Source: Lacisediminihabitans profunda (GTDB lineage Bacteria; Actinomycetota; Actinomycetes; Actinomycetales; Microbacteriaceae). Taken from it: a stretch of DNA of 64,000 nt. Each line of letters starts with the position of its first letter. The stretch's first letter is position 1. Of this stretch, positions 26,974 through 36,184 are shown in pieces. The stretch lies in assembly GCF_008040105.1 (NCBI RefSeq), contig NZ_VRMG01000003.1:1-64000 (forward strand), read 5' to 3'. The notes under the pieces are model-generated. The model was not told the DNA's origin, made no database searches, and was given only the letters and a program-made list of their open reading frames with translations. The position numbers were made by a program, and so were the translations under genes.

Positions 26974-28240
26974 GGCGGCGCACAGAGCCTGCCAGGACGG
27001 CGTCGCGGGCCGCGGCTCGGGCCGGCTTTCCCGTGGCGGTGCGAGGCAGATTCTCGGTCCAGAACCAGCGGCGGGGCAGGTGTGAGAGCGCCAACCTTGT
27101 GCGGGCTTGTTCTCTGAGCTCGCGTGCGGAGGGAATCGGGTTCCCGGCGGTTGTTTCGACGAGCGCGGCGACGAGGGAGCCGGTGCCCGCGTTGGGGACT
27201 CCGAAGACGATAGCGTCCTCCACTGCGTCGATCGCGCGCAGGGCCGCTTCGACGTCCTCGGGAATCACGGTCGCGGCCGCCGTCAGGATCGCGCCGTCCC
27301 GTCGGCCCCGCAGCCGCAGCAACCCCGCCGAGTCGGCATCCACAACGTCGCCGACCGTGGCCCAGCCCTGGCCGTCCCGCCGGAGGGCGCCGGTCGTCGC
27401 GGTCATCGAACCGGACGCACCCCCGAGATATCCCGCCGCGAAATAGGGGGAACGCACCCACAGGTCGCCCTCGTCCACGCGGACCTCGACACCAGGGAAA
27501 GGCCGGTAGCCGAGCCCATCGGCATCGACCGCCACGAAGGAGAGCTCTGCAGCTCCGTAATACGACACCACGCGGATGCCCGCCGCCTCGGCCCGTTCCC
27601 GCAGGGCACTGTCAAGGTGCGCGCCTCCGACCAGCGCGGCACGCAATCGGTGTGACGCACCGCCTTCGATGACCTCGACGGCGGCAGCTAAAGCGTTCGG
27701 AGTGCCGTGCATCACCGTGGCGCACTCCAGATCGGCTGGCGAGATCGTGTGCGCCTGCGGGAGGATGATGCCCGCGCCGAGCGACCGTGCATGGGCGACC
27801 GAGAAGAGCGAGAGGGACGAGGCGAGCGGCGCCGGAAGGTAGACGACGTCCGCATCGGTGAGTTCAAAGAGGCCCGAGACTCCCGGGAACGACGCGGACC
27901 AGGAGCTCTCGGTGCGCAAAATCACCCGCGGGGCGCCCGTGCTTCCCGAGCTGAATGTTGCCCACGCCATGCCGGGCACCGGTTCGGCGTCGTCCGCCAG
28001 CCGACGCAGTCCAGCCCACAGGCGCGCATCCCACCGGTCATCGCCGAGCAGCGGGATGCCGCCGGATTCCCGCAGCGCGAGAGCCTCTATGAGCGCCGCG
28101 ACCCGGTCCGCGTCGATAATCGGAACGACGCGGCCCGGCGTGCTGTCTCGCTCGCCCCGTGACCGGTCGATGCGCGCCTGCAATTGGGTCTCGGTCAGCG
28201 AGACCGACCCGCAGGAGACCGCGACCCGGTCGACCGTCAC
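26966..28240 (-). CDS. Short AMP-forming acyl-CoA ligase-like enzyme
   Basis: A 424-residue member of the class I adenylate-forming family, close to MenE in length and shorter than most 500-600-residue acyl-CoA synthetases. The P-loop reads TFSSGSTGAPRV, with Arg instead of the usual Lys. A YYGAAE motif, TVGDVVDADSAGLLRLRGR and the C-terminal catalytic Lys in RTATGKPAR are present. It should activate a carboxylic acid as the acyl-AMP and pass it to CoA. It starts at a GTG overlapping the bioY stop by four bases and overlaps the thiolase start, so the three products are translationally coupled. Confidence 0.8.
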   Translation of the reverse strand: MTVDRVAVSCGSVSLTETQLQARIDRSRGERDSTPGRVVPIIDADRVAALIEALALRESGGIPLLGDDRWDARLWAGLRRLADDAEPVPGMAWATFSSGSTGAPRVILRTESSWSASFPGVSGLFELTDADVVYLPAPLASSLSLFSVAHARSLGAGIILPQAHTISPADLECATVMHGTPNALAAAVEVIEGGASHRLRAALVGGAHLDSALRERAEAAGIRVVSYYGAAELSFVAVDADGLGYRPFPGVEVRVDEGDLWVRSPYFAAGYLGGASGSMTATTGALRRDGQGWATVGDVVDADSAGLLRLRGRRDGAILTAAATVIPEDVEAALRAIDAVEDAIVFGVPNAGTGSLVAALVETTAGNPIPSARELREQARTRLALSHLPRRWFWTENLPRTATGKPARAAARDAVLAGSVRRLD

Positions 28241-28866
28241 GGGGTGTTCGCGCCCTGCTGCACGGGCGAATCAGCACGCTCCGCCAGGGCTGAAGCCTCG
28301 GAACCGCGACCAAAGGCCCGCGGATAGGCCCGCCAGAGCGCCAGTGTGATGAGCGTCGTGACGACCACCTTGAGTATGTCTCCCGGGAGGAACACGGTGC
28401 TCGAGAGGGCTGTCTGGGCCAGCGAGAGCTGAGTCACGAGGGCCTGGACGGGAATGCCGAGCGCGTAGACGACGACGACACCGCCCACGACGCAGCCGAG
28501 GGCGGTCCGCCACCACGTGGGCCTTCGGGTGCCGGCACGGACGATAGCGCCGATGACGAAGGCCCCGAAAATCCAGCCGGCCAGATAGCCGGCCGACGGG
28601 CCGACGAACACGCCGATGCCCCCGCGTCCCCCCGAAAGCAGCGGAAGCCCGAGGAACACGAGCGCCTCGAACACGGCCACGGCGGCAGCTCCCCGCCACC
28701 GGCCGAGCACGGCACCGGCGAGCATCACACCGAGGGTCTGGGCGGTGATGGGAACGGCGCCGCCGAAGACCGGGATCGCCCCGGGAATGCCGAGCACGGC
28801 GATGATCGCCGCGAAGACCGCGATCCGCGTCACGTCGCGAATGTCGACTCGAATTCGACTGCCCAC
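28237..28866 (-). CDS. bioY: BioY biotin transporter substrate-binding component
   Basis: A 209-residue membrane protein from the GTG at 28866 (AGGGAG at good spacing). Six hydrophobic segments and the BioY signatures PITAQTLGVMLAGAVLG, FLGLPLLSGGRGG and FVGPSAGYLAGWIFGAF are present. BioY is the S component of ECF biotin transporters. The energising bioM/bioN genes are not adjacent, so it may share an ECF module or act alone. Two TGAAC/GTTCA palindromes lie just upstream, and the divergent gene is a BioQ-type regulator. Confidence 0.9.
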   Translation of the reverse strand: MGSRIRVDIRDVTRIAVFAAIIAVLGIPGAIPVFGGAVPITAQTLGVMLAGAVLGRWRGAAAVAVFEALVFLGLPLLSGGRGGIGVFVGPSAGYLAGWIFGAFVIGAIVRAGTRRPTWWRTALGCVVGGVVVVYALGIPVQALVTQLSLAQTALSSTVFLPGDILKVVVTTLITLALWRAYPRAFGRGSEASALAERADSPVQQGANTP

Positions 28867-28882
28867 CCTGTACTCCCTAACC

Positions 28883-28902
28883 TGAACGCTGTTCACCTGA
28901 AC
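28883..28902. promoter_or_regulatory. BioQ-type operator
   Basis: TGAAC-GCT-GTTCA at 28883-28895 overlaps GTTCA-CC-TGAAC at 28891-28902, giving two interlocked palindromes between bioY and bioQ. Actinobacterial BioQ is reported to bind TGAAC-N3-GTTAC-like sites, so the match is close. It would control both divergent units. Confidence 0.75.
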
Positions 28903-28934
28903 ACCGTACAGGACGCTGGTACGATAACGGAACA

Positions 28935-29573
28935 ATGTCACTTCCAGAAACGGTCGGCACCCGGTCCACCCGCCATTCGCGCGACGATGTCGTCGCGGCG
29001 GGCCTGAGGATCCTCGACGAGCACGGGCTGCCCGACCTCACCATGCGGCGGCTGGCAGCGACGCTCGATGTGCAGCCGAGCGCGCTCTATTGGCACTTCG
29101 CCAACAAGCAGACGTTGCTCGCATCCATCGCCGACCAGATCGTGTCCCGCGCCGCGCCGGCGGGGCGCACCGACGACGAGTGGAACGGCACGGCCCGTGC
29201 GGAGGCCGAGGCACTCCGCGACGCGCTGCTGGCCTTCCGGGATGGGGCAGAGGTCGTCTCGAGCACCCTCGCCCTCGGGCTCGGCGCTGACGAGGCCCAG
29301 AAACGGCTCTCCCGCGCAATCCATCGCGGCGGTTACGACGACAGGACGAGCGAGATCGCGGCGGCGGCCCTGCTCCACTTCATCCTCGGCCACGTATCGC
29401 ACGAACAGCAACGTATCCAGGCCGACAGCCTCGGTGTCGTCGCACTCGGGCACTCGGCGGACCCGTTGGGTGCCGTCGCCGGCGACCGCGGGCGCGAAGC
29501 CTTCGACTTCGGAATAATACTCCTACTCTCGGGGCTCGAACTCCGGGCCCACGCCCGCACGAAGCACACCTGA
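28935..29573 (+). CDS. bioQ: TetR-family regulator, probably BioQ
   Basis: A 212-residue TetR protein: [37 protein letters not shown] and [14 protein letters not shown] form the DNA-binding domain, followed by a TetR C-terminal domain. Its position, divergent from bioY with TGAAC/GTTCA operators between them, matches the BioQ repressor of actinobacterial biotin genes. The stop overlaps the start of panD (TGATG), so the two are coupled. Confidence 0.8.
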   Translation: MSLPETVGTRSTRHSRDDVVAAGLRILDEHGLPDLTMRRLAATLDVQPSALYWHFANKQTLLASIADQIVSRAAPAGRTDDEWNGTARAEAEALRDALLAFRDGAEVVSSTLALGLGADEAQKRLSRAIHRGGYDDRTSEIAAAALLHFILGHVSHEQQRIQADSLGVVALGHSADPLGAVAGDRGREAFDFGIILLLSGLELRAHARTKHT

Positions 29574-29983
29574 TGCTGCGAACGATGCTCACCGGGAAGA
29601 TCCACCGGGCGACGGTCACCCACGCCGATCTCCACTACGTGGGTTCGATCACCGTCGACCAGCTCCTGCTCGATGCCGCCGGGATCCTGCCGGGAGAGCT
29701 CGTGTCGGTCGTCGACGTCACCACCGGCGCCCGGCTGGAAACCTACACAATCGCCGGCGAGCCCGCGAGCGGCGTCATCGGGATCAACGGAGCCGCAGCA
29801 CACCTCGTGCACGTCGACGACATCGTCATCATCATCGCCTACGGCCTGTTCGCCGACGACGAGGCAGCACAGTTCCGGCCAAGAATCGTTCACGTCGACG
29901 CCGCAAACTCCATCGTCGAGATCGGCTCAGACGCCGCAACCGCCGTCGCCCCTGGCCTCGAACGAGCACCCTTCGCGCTCTGA
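29573..29983 (+). CDS. panD: Aspartate 1-decarboxylase
   Basis: A 136-residue PanD. The self-cleavage site YVGSITVD is present with Gly24-Ser25 at the canonical place; Ser25 becomes the pyruvoyl group. [20 protein letters not shown] is typical of the family. It decarboxylates aspartate to beta-alanine for pantothenate and coenzyme A. The ATG overlaps the bioQ stop, so beta-alanine supply would follow bioQ expression. No other pan genes are adjacent. Confidence 0.92.
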   Translation: MLRTMLTGKIHRATVTHADLHYVGSITVDQLLLDAAGILPGELVSVVDVTTGARLETYTIAGEPASGVIGINGAAAHLVHVDDIVIIIAYGLFADDEAAQFRPRIVHVDAANSIVEIGSDAATAVAPGLERAPFAL

Positions 29984-30139
29984 CGCGAGAGGAGATCTCT
30001 CACCTAGGAACCCTGAACCGGCGCCCACCTTGCAGTTGACTCTGACGCTCGCGGCATTGGAGCTATGGAGCGGCACTGGGAGTTGACGGATCTTCAGAGC
30101 ACCTGAGATTGCAGAGGCGCAATTTCAAGCCTCCCGTAG

Positions 30140-30574
30140 CTAGTGGGTTCGGCGCCAGTCGCGACCCTGGCGAGTAATATCCCCCCGCCGGCGAGCGATC
30201 TCGTCCTCAAAGGCTGGAATCCAGACCGTCGCCCTTTCCTTCCGCAAGCTGCGGAGCACCGGGCGGAGAAGAAACGGTATTGCGACAATCGCTCCACCAA
30301 TGCCAAGGACCGCGCCCACGACGAGTGATGTCCACAGGGGTGCACCCTCGGGAACCGGATTTTTGATCGGCGAGACAAAGAAGCCGACGAACGATACGAA
30401 GACAGCCACAAGGGCAATTTGAGTGTCGTTCGCATGGTCGTTTGCTCGCAGCCGCAGTTCTGTCAGAACTGTTAGCTGTATTTCTCGCGTTGCATTGCCG
30501 AAGCTCAGAACACGTTCCAGGGTGACTTGGGTATCGGCGTAAATGTGCGGAGCTGCTTGCGGGGAGAGTTTCAC
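30140..30574 (-). CDS. Hypothetical two-helix membrane protein
   Basis: A 144-residue protein with two membrane segments (about 55-72 and 82-106), a charged N-terminal helix (TLERVLSFGNATREIQL) and a basic C-terminus. GTG start with no clear ribosome binding site. No domain recognised. It stands alone between panD and the composite IS. Confidence 0.5.
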   Translation of the reverse strand: MKLSPQAAPHIYADTQVTLERVLSFGNATREIQLTVLTELRLRANDHANDTQIALVAVFVSFVGFFVSPIKNPVPEGAPLWTSLVVGAVLGIGGAIVAIPFLLRPVLRSLRKERATVWIPAFEDEIARRRGDITRQGRDWRRTH

Positions 30575-31595
30575 GGAGACGACGCTAGTGGCTAGGACCG
30601 ACGATGCGGGTGACTCTCATTCGAATCACTAACGAGGTCAATTGGATCCCTGGTGCCACTGCTGGCCACGAGCTGATTCAGCGTTTCCGGACATGAAGAT
30701 CTAGCCGCATTTCCTTCGGTGTATCAATAGCAGTAGTCACAGGATTGATCGAATCGAGTGTCTATACCTCAGGTAGCAACGTTGAGATCTGGCGTTGAGA
30801 CTTCGAACTCAGGTTCTTCCGCAGTAGTAGCTGGTCCTGTCTTGGTATTCCAGAATGGGTGGTTGGGAGAATGTGGCTACATCTGAGAGGGGAGTCGTCA
30901 CATGCCCCGTCCGTATCCGGCCGAGTTCCGTGAGCGCGCGCTTGAACTCGTGCGCTCTGGTCGGACCGTGGTAGAGACTGCGGAGTTGCTTGGGATCGCG
31001 CAGTCCTGCCTATACCGATGGAAGCAGCTGGACCTTGTCGACCGGGGGCTCAAGCCTGATAGTGCGCGCGTCGAGTCTCGCACTCTTGCGGTGGCGAAAG
31101 CTCGGATCCGGGATCTCGAGGAAGAGGTCAAAATCCTGCGGAAGGCGGCCGAGGCCGTGGAGCAGGTGGTGCCCCCAAAAGAACGCTTCCGTCTCGTGGA
31201 CGAGCTCCACGCTGACGGAGTGAGAGTTCGCCGGGCTTGCCAGGCGCTTGGGGTGTCGACCTCCGGTTACTGCGAGTGGCGGGGCCGTGCGCCGTCTGCT
31301 CGCTCGATCCGGCACGCATTCCTTACTGATCTGATCGGCCAAATCCATGACGCCTCTTACGGGATATACGGCCAGCTGCGTGTTCGTGCTGAGCTGCAAC
31401 GCGGCCACGGCATCATCGTCGGCCGCGGCACTGTCGCCCTTCTCATGCAGCGCGCAGCCCTGTCCGGGCTTCCGCTCCGACGCCGCGGCAAGCGTTCCCC
31501 GAACCAGGTCACAGTCACGGACCTCGTGAAGCGGCAATTCACCGCGTCGGGTCCGGACAAGCTCTGGGTCACCGACATCACAGAACACCCGAGCC

Positions 31596-33235
31596 CTTGG
31601 ATTCCAGCAGTCGTCGCAACACGCTCTCGTTATGAAGCTTCAAGTAAAGCAGTGAGACGCTCAGCGGGCGTGTCCCAGTCGAGGGATTTTCGAGGCCGGT
31701 CATTCAGCTCGGTGGCGACTTCAAGAAGACGCCCGACGCCGTGCGGGGCAAGGTCGGTGCCCTTGGGGAAGTACTGCCGGAGGAGCCCGTTGGTGTTCTC
31801 GTTGCTGCCGCGCTGCCAGGGGGATCCCGGGTCTGCGAAGTAGACGTCGAAGTCCGTCGCGACGCTGAACGCGCGGTGTTCTGCCATCTCGGCGCCCTGG
31901 TCCCAGGTCAGCGATTGCCGAAGCGATGCCGGCAGGTGCCGGACTGTGGTGATCAGCGAGTCGCGGAGAGCTTCCGCGTTTCGTTCGCGGCCGAGGTGGG
32001 CCAGCATCACGAAGCGAGTCGTCCGCTCGACCAGGGTGGCGATCGCGGAGCCGCCCAGGGCGCCGATGATGAGGTCGCCCTCCCAGTGGCCGGGAATCTG
32101 TCTGGTCTCGACCTCGGCCGGTCGTTCGCTGATTGGCCGCATTTGATCGACGAACCGTGGACGTCGTGCGTCTGGCTGCTTTCGAGGTTTCCGGGCGACG
32201 CGACCTCGCCGCAGCTGTGTTCCGAGTTCCCGTCGCAGCTCGCCACGGGCGTGGACGTAGATCGCCTGGTAGATCGTCTCCGTGCTCACCCGCATCTCCT
32301 TCGCGCCCGGGAACTCTTTGACCAGTCGATTGCTGATCTGCTGGGGCGACCACTTCCTAGAAAGCTTCCCCTGAATGTAGGCGCGGAGCCGGTCGTTGGC
32401 GACGACTTTCGGTGTCCGTGGCCGTGCTCGCCGTGTCACGGACAATCGGTGCGCAGTGTGCGGGAGGTAGCCACGCGCCGAGACGGTGTTGCGTTGCAGC
32501 TCGCGGCTGATCGTCGACGGCGCCCGTTGCATCACGACCGCGATCGCGCGGATGGACAATCCAGCGCGGTGAAGATCGTGGAGATGCTCACGCTCCACGA
32601 CGCCGAGGTATCGGGGGTGGATGATCTTCTCGACGATGTTCAGGTCGACGGTTCCGCCGATGGCACGGGATCTTCGTTCAGGCACGACCCCATTGTTTCT
32701 TTCCGGATACCTGACCACGCGCCCATCGGGATAGATCCGGCCTCGCTTGATGATCGTGATCCCCTTGTCCCAGTCCGTCGCAGACCGGGTATCCGCACCG
32801 ACCGCCGCACGGGCCTGAGCGCGGGTGAAGCCGGTGGCTCGGAGCCGGAGGAACTCGTCTCGTCGTGGATTGACCCTGCGTGCTTCGCTCGTGGAGATGC
32901 CGGCCTTTCGCGCCCACGCATATGCGGTCGGACGGTGAATACCTAGCTCGACAGCGACAGTCGAGATGATCTGACGCTCAAAGACCAGCCGCAGAAACTC
33001 GGTCTTCAACTCCGGCGGATAGATGCGCGGAACGGCCCGCTTCATCGTCAGACCCGTCTTGCGTAACCAGTTGTAGCCGGCGTTCTCATTCACCCCGACT
33101 GCTCGCGCGGCAGCCCGAACCGTGCCGCCTCGATCGAGAAGCCGGAAGAACTCGTCCTTCTGCTCGTCCGTGTACTTCTTGCCCGCCATCGCCGCCACCT
33201 TCCATCAGGTGTTGCGACGACTGCTGGAATCCAAG
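31596..33235 (-). mobile_element. Intact IS30-family element
   Basis: A 1640-bp element with perfect 27-bp terminal inverted repeats: CTTGGATTCCAGCAG at 31596 and its complement ending GGAATCCAAG at 33235. It is flanked by GCC on both sides (31593-31595 and 33236-33238), a likely 3-bp target duplication. It carries a single transposase gene on the minus strand. Confidence 0.85.
31630..33189 (-). CDS. IS30-family transposase
   Basis: From the ATG at 33189 (GGAAGG upstream) 519 residues. N-terminal helix-turn-helix units (YTDEQKDEFFRLLDRGG and EFLRLVFERQIISTVAV) precede the IS30 helix-turn-helix (LSIRAIAVVMQRAPSTISRE). The DDE domain is complete: GHWEGDLIIGALG, SLTWDQGAEMAEH and DPGSPWQRGSNENTNGLLR. 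The N-terminal 200 residues make it longer than the classical IS30 protein of about 380. Likely functional. Confidence 0.92.
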   Translation of the reverse strand: MAGKKYTDEQKDEFFRLLDRGGTVRAAARAVGVNENAGYNWLRKTGLTMKRAVPRIYPPELKTEFLRLVFERQIISTVAVELGIHRPTAYAWARKAGISTSEARRVNPRRDEFLRLRATGFTRAQARAAVGADTRSATDWDKGITIIKRGRIYPDGRVVRYPERNNGVVPERRSRAIGGTVDLNIVEKIIHPRYLGVVEREHLHDLHRAGLSIRAIAVVMQRAPSTISRELQRNTVSARGYLPHTAHRLSVTRRARPRTPKVVANDRLRAYIQGKLSRKWSPQQISNRLVKEFPGAKEMRVSTETIYQAIYVHARGELRRELGTQLRRGRVARKPRKQPDARRPRFVDQMRPISERPAEVETRQIPGHWEGDLIIGALGGSAIATLVERTTRFVMLAHLGRERNAEALRDSLITTVRHLPASLRQSLTWDQGAEMAEHRAFSVATDFDVYFADPGSPWQRGSNENTNGLLRQYFPKGTDLAPHGVGRLLEVATELNDRPRKSLDWDTPAERLTALLEAS

Positions 33236-33845
33236 GCCCGGGAGGGGAAGCTTTACTGCTGCGTCGTGATCGACGTGTTCAGTCGACGCGTTGTTGGCTG
33301 GGCGATCGATTCCGCGCAACGCGCGGATCTGGCGACGAACGCACTCGGCATGGCGATCGACTCCCGCCGGCCCTCAGCCGGGACGGTCATCCATGGCGAC
33401 CACGGCAGTCAATTCACCTCCTGGGCCTTCACCGCCCGGGCCAAGAACGCCGGGCTGCTCCCATTGCTGGGCACCGTCGGTGATCCCTATGACAACGCCG
33501 TAGTCGAGTCGTTCTGGGCCCGCATGCAAGTCGAACTCCTCAACCGGCGCCGGTGGACCACCAGAGTCGAACTCGCCAATGCGATCTTCGAGTACATCGA
33601 GGGCTTCCACAACCGGCGACGCCGGCACGGCAGTCTCGGGTGGGCAACCCCGCTAGAGTTCGAGAACCAACACCTGAAAACCATCACAACTCCATAGCCG
33701 CTGTTCCGGATTACCAGGGCAGGACCAAGGTGTCCGGGAAAGCGGGTCAGGCTCCCCAGGCCCAAAACAGGTCATTGGGTTTGGCGTGCCCGTGAACGTC
33801 GAGCGAGGGTGGACGAGGCTGCGGCCACTCACCTAACGGAGCTCG

Positions 33846-35333
33846 CTACACGGCCCGCTTCGACATCCACTCCTCGATGACTTCCGGATCTCGCGGAAGA
33901 TCCGCGGAAAGATTGATCGACGATGTCTCGGTGACGAGCAGGTCGTCCTCAATTCGGATCCCGATACCCCTCAACTCCTCGGGGACCCTCAGGTCGTTGG
34001 CCTGAAAATAGAGCCCCGGCTCGACTGTGAGTACGTTGCCCGCCGACAGTGTCCCCGTCAGGTACGAGCCCTGCGGAGCGTGGTTGCAGTCGTGCACGTC
34101 CATGCCGAGCATGTGCCCTGGGCGGGAGATGCTCCAGCGCCGGTGGTACAGGGACTCCGGGGCCATCGCCTCCTCCACCGAGCACATGAGGACGCCGAGT
34201 TCGATCAACCCTTCGGTGAGGGCCAGGCCGCACGCATCCTGGTAGTCCTGGAACAGGACTCCGGCACGCAGCGCGTCGATGCCGGCCTGCTGGGCGCGGA
34301 GCACGATCGAATACACGTCACGCTGCAGTGGGGTGAATGATCCGGAGACGGGGAGCGTCCTTGTGATGTCCGCGGAGTACAGCGACGGGAGTTCCATCCC
34401 CATGTCCATCAGCACGAGGTCGCCGTCACGGAGACGGCCGGTGTTGGCGGTCCAATGCAGCGTAGTCGCATGTCCGCCACCGCCGACGATGCTGCCATAC
34501 GCGGGGCCCTCGCCCTCGAGACGCGCGCGACGGTTGAAGGTGCCCTCTACGTAGCGCTCACCGCGATCACTGGCGCGGGCGCGATCCCATTCCCGGACGC
34601 AGTCCTCGAACCCGAGAATGGTCCCGTCTACTGCGAGTTGGAGCTGGCCGAGCTCCCAGTCGTTCTTGATCAGGCGCAGCTGGTCCAGTGTCGCCTTGAG
34701 CGCGAGGTGCGGCGCGAACTCCGCGCCACACGCCTCCCGTACCATCCCATCCACAGCGCGATCCAGCGTGGGAAGGACGCGGATGGTACGCGCACGCGCG
34801 GCCGCGCGCGCAAAGTCCTCCGGCAGGTCGACGAGCGCCCTGCACTCGATACCCAGCGCATCCTGGGTTTCGGCCAGCGAGGGCCGTGGCCCGACCCAGA
34901 GGTCACCCTGGCCGTCGTTCTGCCAGAACTCGTCGTTCGTGCGACCGGATGGCGCGTGGAGGTAGAGCACGGAGCCCGCTTCGCCACCCGTCGTGTCGAC
35001 CATCAGCACGCTCGACGCACCCGTATTGCCCGTCAGCCAGACATGGTCCGTTCCCGGGCGAAAGCGGTAGTCGTTGTCGTTCGACCGTGTTCGTGTTTCG
35101 CCGCACGGGATCACGAGAAGCTCGGCAGGGAATGCCTGGGCCAGACGAGAGCGACGCTCGGCCGTGTAGGCCGATACCGGATTGTCGGGTGCAAGCACGT
35201 GAGAGGCATCGCCCCAGCCGTCCAGCATGAAGGCGCTGTTACCCGGGAGGGTGGCCCGATTGGCGGCACGCGGCATTGCCCAGGCGGGGGCCTCGGTCGG
35301 GTGAAGCACCGGATGCGAGTCGACGGTGGTCAC
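33846..35333 (-). CDS. pepP: Xaa-Pro aminopeptidase (M24B)
   Basis: From the GTG at 35333 (AAAGGAC upstream) about 495 residues. An AMP_N domain (LLVIPCGETRTRSNDNDYRF and PGTDHVWLTGNT) leads into a creatinase/aminopeptidase fold with all metal ligands: DMGMELPSLYSADITRTLP, the His in RPGHMLGMDVHDC, and the Glu residues in VEPGLYF and IRIEDDL. It removes N-terminal residues preceding proline. It is last in the oligopeptide importer operon and overlaps the ATPase stop by four bases, so it probably digests imported proline-containing peptides in the cytosol. Confidence 0.9.
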   Translation of the reverse strand: MTTVDSHPVLHPTEAPAWAMPRAANRATLPGNSAFMLDGWGDASHVLAPDNPVSAYTAERRSRLAQAFPAELLVIPCGETRTRSNDNDYRFRPGTDHVWLTGNTGASSVLMVDTTGGEAGSVLYLHAPSGRTNDEFWQNDGQGDLWVGPRPSLAETQDALGIECRALVDLPEDFARAAARARTIRVLPTLDRAVDGMVREACGAEFAPHLALKATLDQLRLIKNDWELGQLQLAVDGTILGFEDCVREWDRARASDRGERYVEGTFNRRARLEGEGPAYGSIVGGGGHATTLHWTANTGRLRDGDLVLMDMGMELPSLYSADITRTLPVSGSFTPLQRDVYSIVLRAQQAGIDALRAGVLFQDYQDACGLALTEGLIELGVLMCSVEEAMAPESLYHRRWSISRPGHMLGMDVHDCNHAPQGSYLTGTLSAGNVLTVEPGLYFQANDLRVPEELRGIGIRIEDDLLVTETSSINLSADLPRDPEVIEEWMSKRAV

Positions 35334-36184
35334 GAGGCTGTCCTTTCGAGCGCATCCGGAATCTTCTCGGTCCAGGTCAGTCGGTCCGCCTCGAGCGGAG
35401 TGATTGGAAGACGGCCGGCGCCGTCCGGCACAGGGATGGCCGCGAGAAGCGCCCGGGTGTAGGGATGAACGGGGTTCTGCCAGATCGACTCCGTGTGGCC
35501 TGATTCGACGATTCGCCCGCAGTACATTACGAGCGTCCGGTCGGCGATGCGACGCACCACCGACAGGTCGTGCGAAATAAACAGCATGCCCGCACCGGCC
35601 TCGAGGCAGAGCGAGCGCATGAGCGCTGCGACGCTGGTCTGGGTCGAGGCGTCGAGAGCCGAGATCGGCTCGTCGGCGACGAGCATCCGAGGGCGCGCCG
35701 CGAGAGCCCTCGCGATTGCGATGCGCTGTTTCTGGCCGCCGGAAAACTCGTGCGGGTAACGACGCGCTGCCGTTGGATCGAGACCGACGCGCTCGAGCCA
35801 CTCCGCCGGATCGGAACCTGCGTCTCCCCGGAGCACCGCTGCCCGCACGCCGTCCGCAATCTGGTCACCGACCCGGCGACGCGGATTGAGTGACGAGTTG
35901 GGGTCCTGGAACACCATCTGCATCCCTGTCAGGGCGAGGGGGCGACGACGGATGCCGAGCACGGGCACCTCGTCGCTCCCGAATTTCACGCTACCGGACC
36001 CGAGTCTCTCGATGCCGACAACCGCTCGCGCGAGACTCGACTTGCCACAGCCGCTCTCGCCGACGAGCGCAACAACCTCGCCCGCTGCGATCGCGAGGGA
36101 AACACCGTCGACTGCCCTGAGCGGCGGTCGCCCGCGATACTCAACGACAACGTCGGAGGCGGTGAGCACCGGCATGGTCGTCAC
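35330..36184 (-). CDS. dppF: Oligopeptide ABC transporter ATPase, DppF type
   Basis: A 284-residue ATPase. Walker A GESGCGKSS near 42, the Q-loop VFQDPNSSLNPR, the signature FSGGQKQRIAIARAL, Walker B MLVADEPISALD and the switch His in ISHDLSVV are present. The C-terminus has the HPYTRALLAAIP segment of the oligopeptide family, but the Cys-rich iron-sulphur cluster of DppD homologues is not seen. Overlaps both neighbours by four bases. Confidence 0.88.
   Translation of the reverse strand: MTTMPVLTASDVVVEYRGRPPLRAVDGVSLAIAAGEVVALVGESGCGKSSLARAVVGIERLGSGSVKFGSDEVPVLGIRRRPLALTGMQMVFQDPNSSLNPRRRVGDQIADGVRAAVLRGDAGSDPAEWLERVGLDPTAARRYPHEFSGGQKQRIAIARALAARPRMLVADEPISALDASTQTSVAALMRSLCLEAGAGMLFISHDLSVVRRIADRTLVMYCGRIVESGHTESIWQNPVHPYTRALLAAIPVPDGAGRLPITPLEADRLTWTEKIPDALERTAS

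Larger units (their letters stand above)
30902..33697 (+). pseudogene. IS3-family transposase split by IS30
   Basis: The 5' part (30902-31595) encodes MPRPYPAEFRERALELV, a coiled-coil stretch (RIRDLEEEVKILRKAAEAV) and on into the catalytic domain with the first Asp in LWVTDITEHP. The 3' part (33236-33697) resumes at AREGKLYCCVVIDVFSRRVV, with the second Asp in VIHGDHGSQF and the Glu in VVESFWARMQVELLN. OrfA and OrfB form one frame here with no programmed frameshift. With the IS30 ends I assign, rejoining the halves leaves them one base out of phase. Confidence 0.8.
30832..33749 (+). mobile_element. IS3-family element interrupted by an IS30-family element
   Basis: Sequence shared with the relic at 5275 starts at 30832 (TGGTCCTGTCTTGG). 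The outer ~20 bases of the left inverted repeat, still present at 5254, are missing here. The right inverted repeat ends AAAGCGGGTCA at 33749. An IS30 element (31596-33235) is inserted in the transposase gene. The IS3 copy is therefore doubly disabled. Confidence 0.85.
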
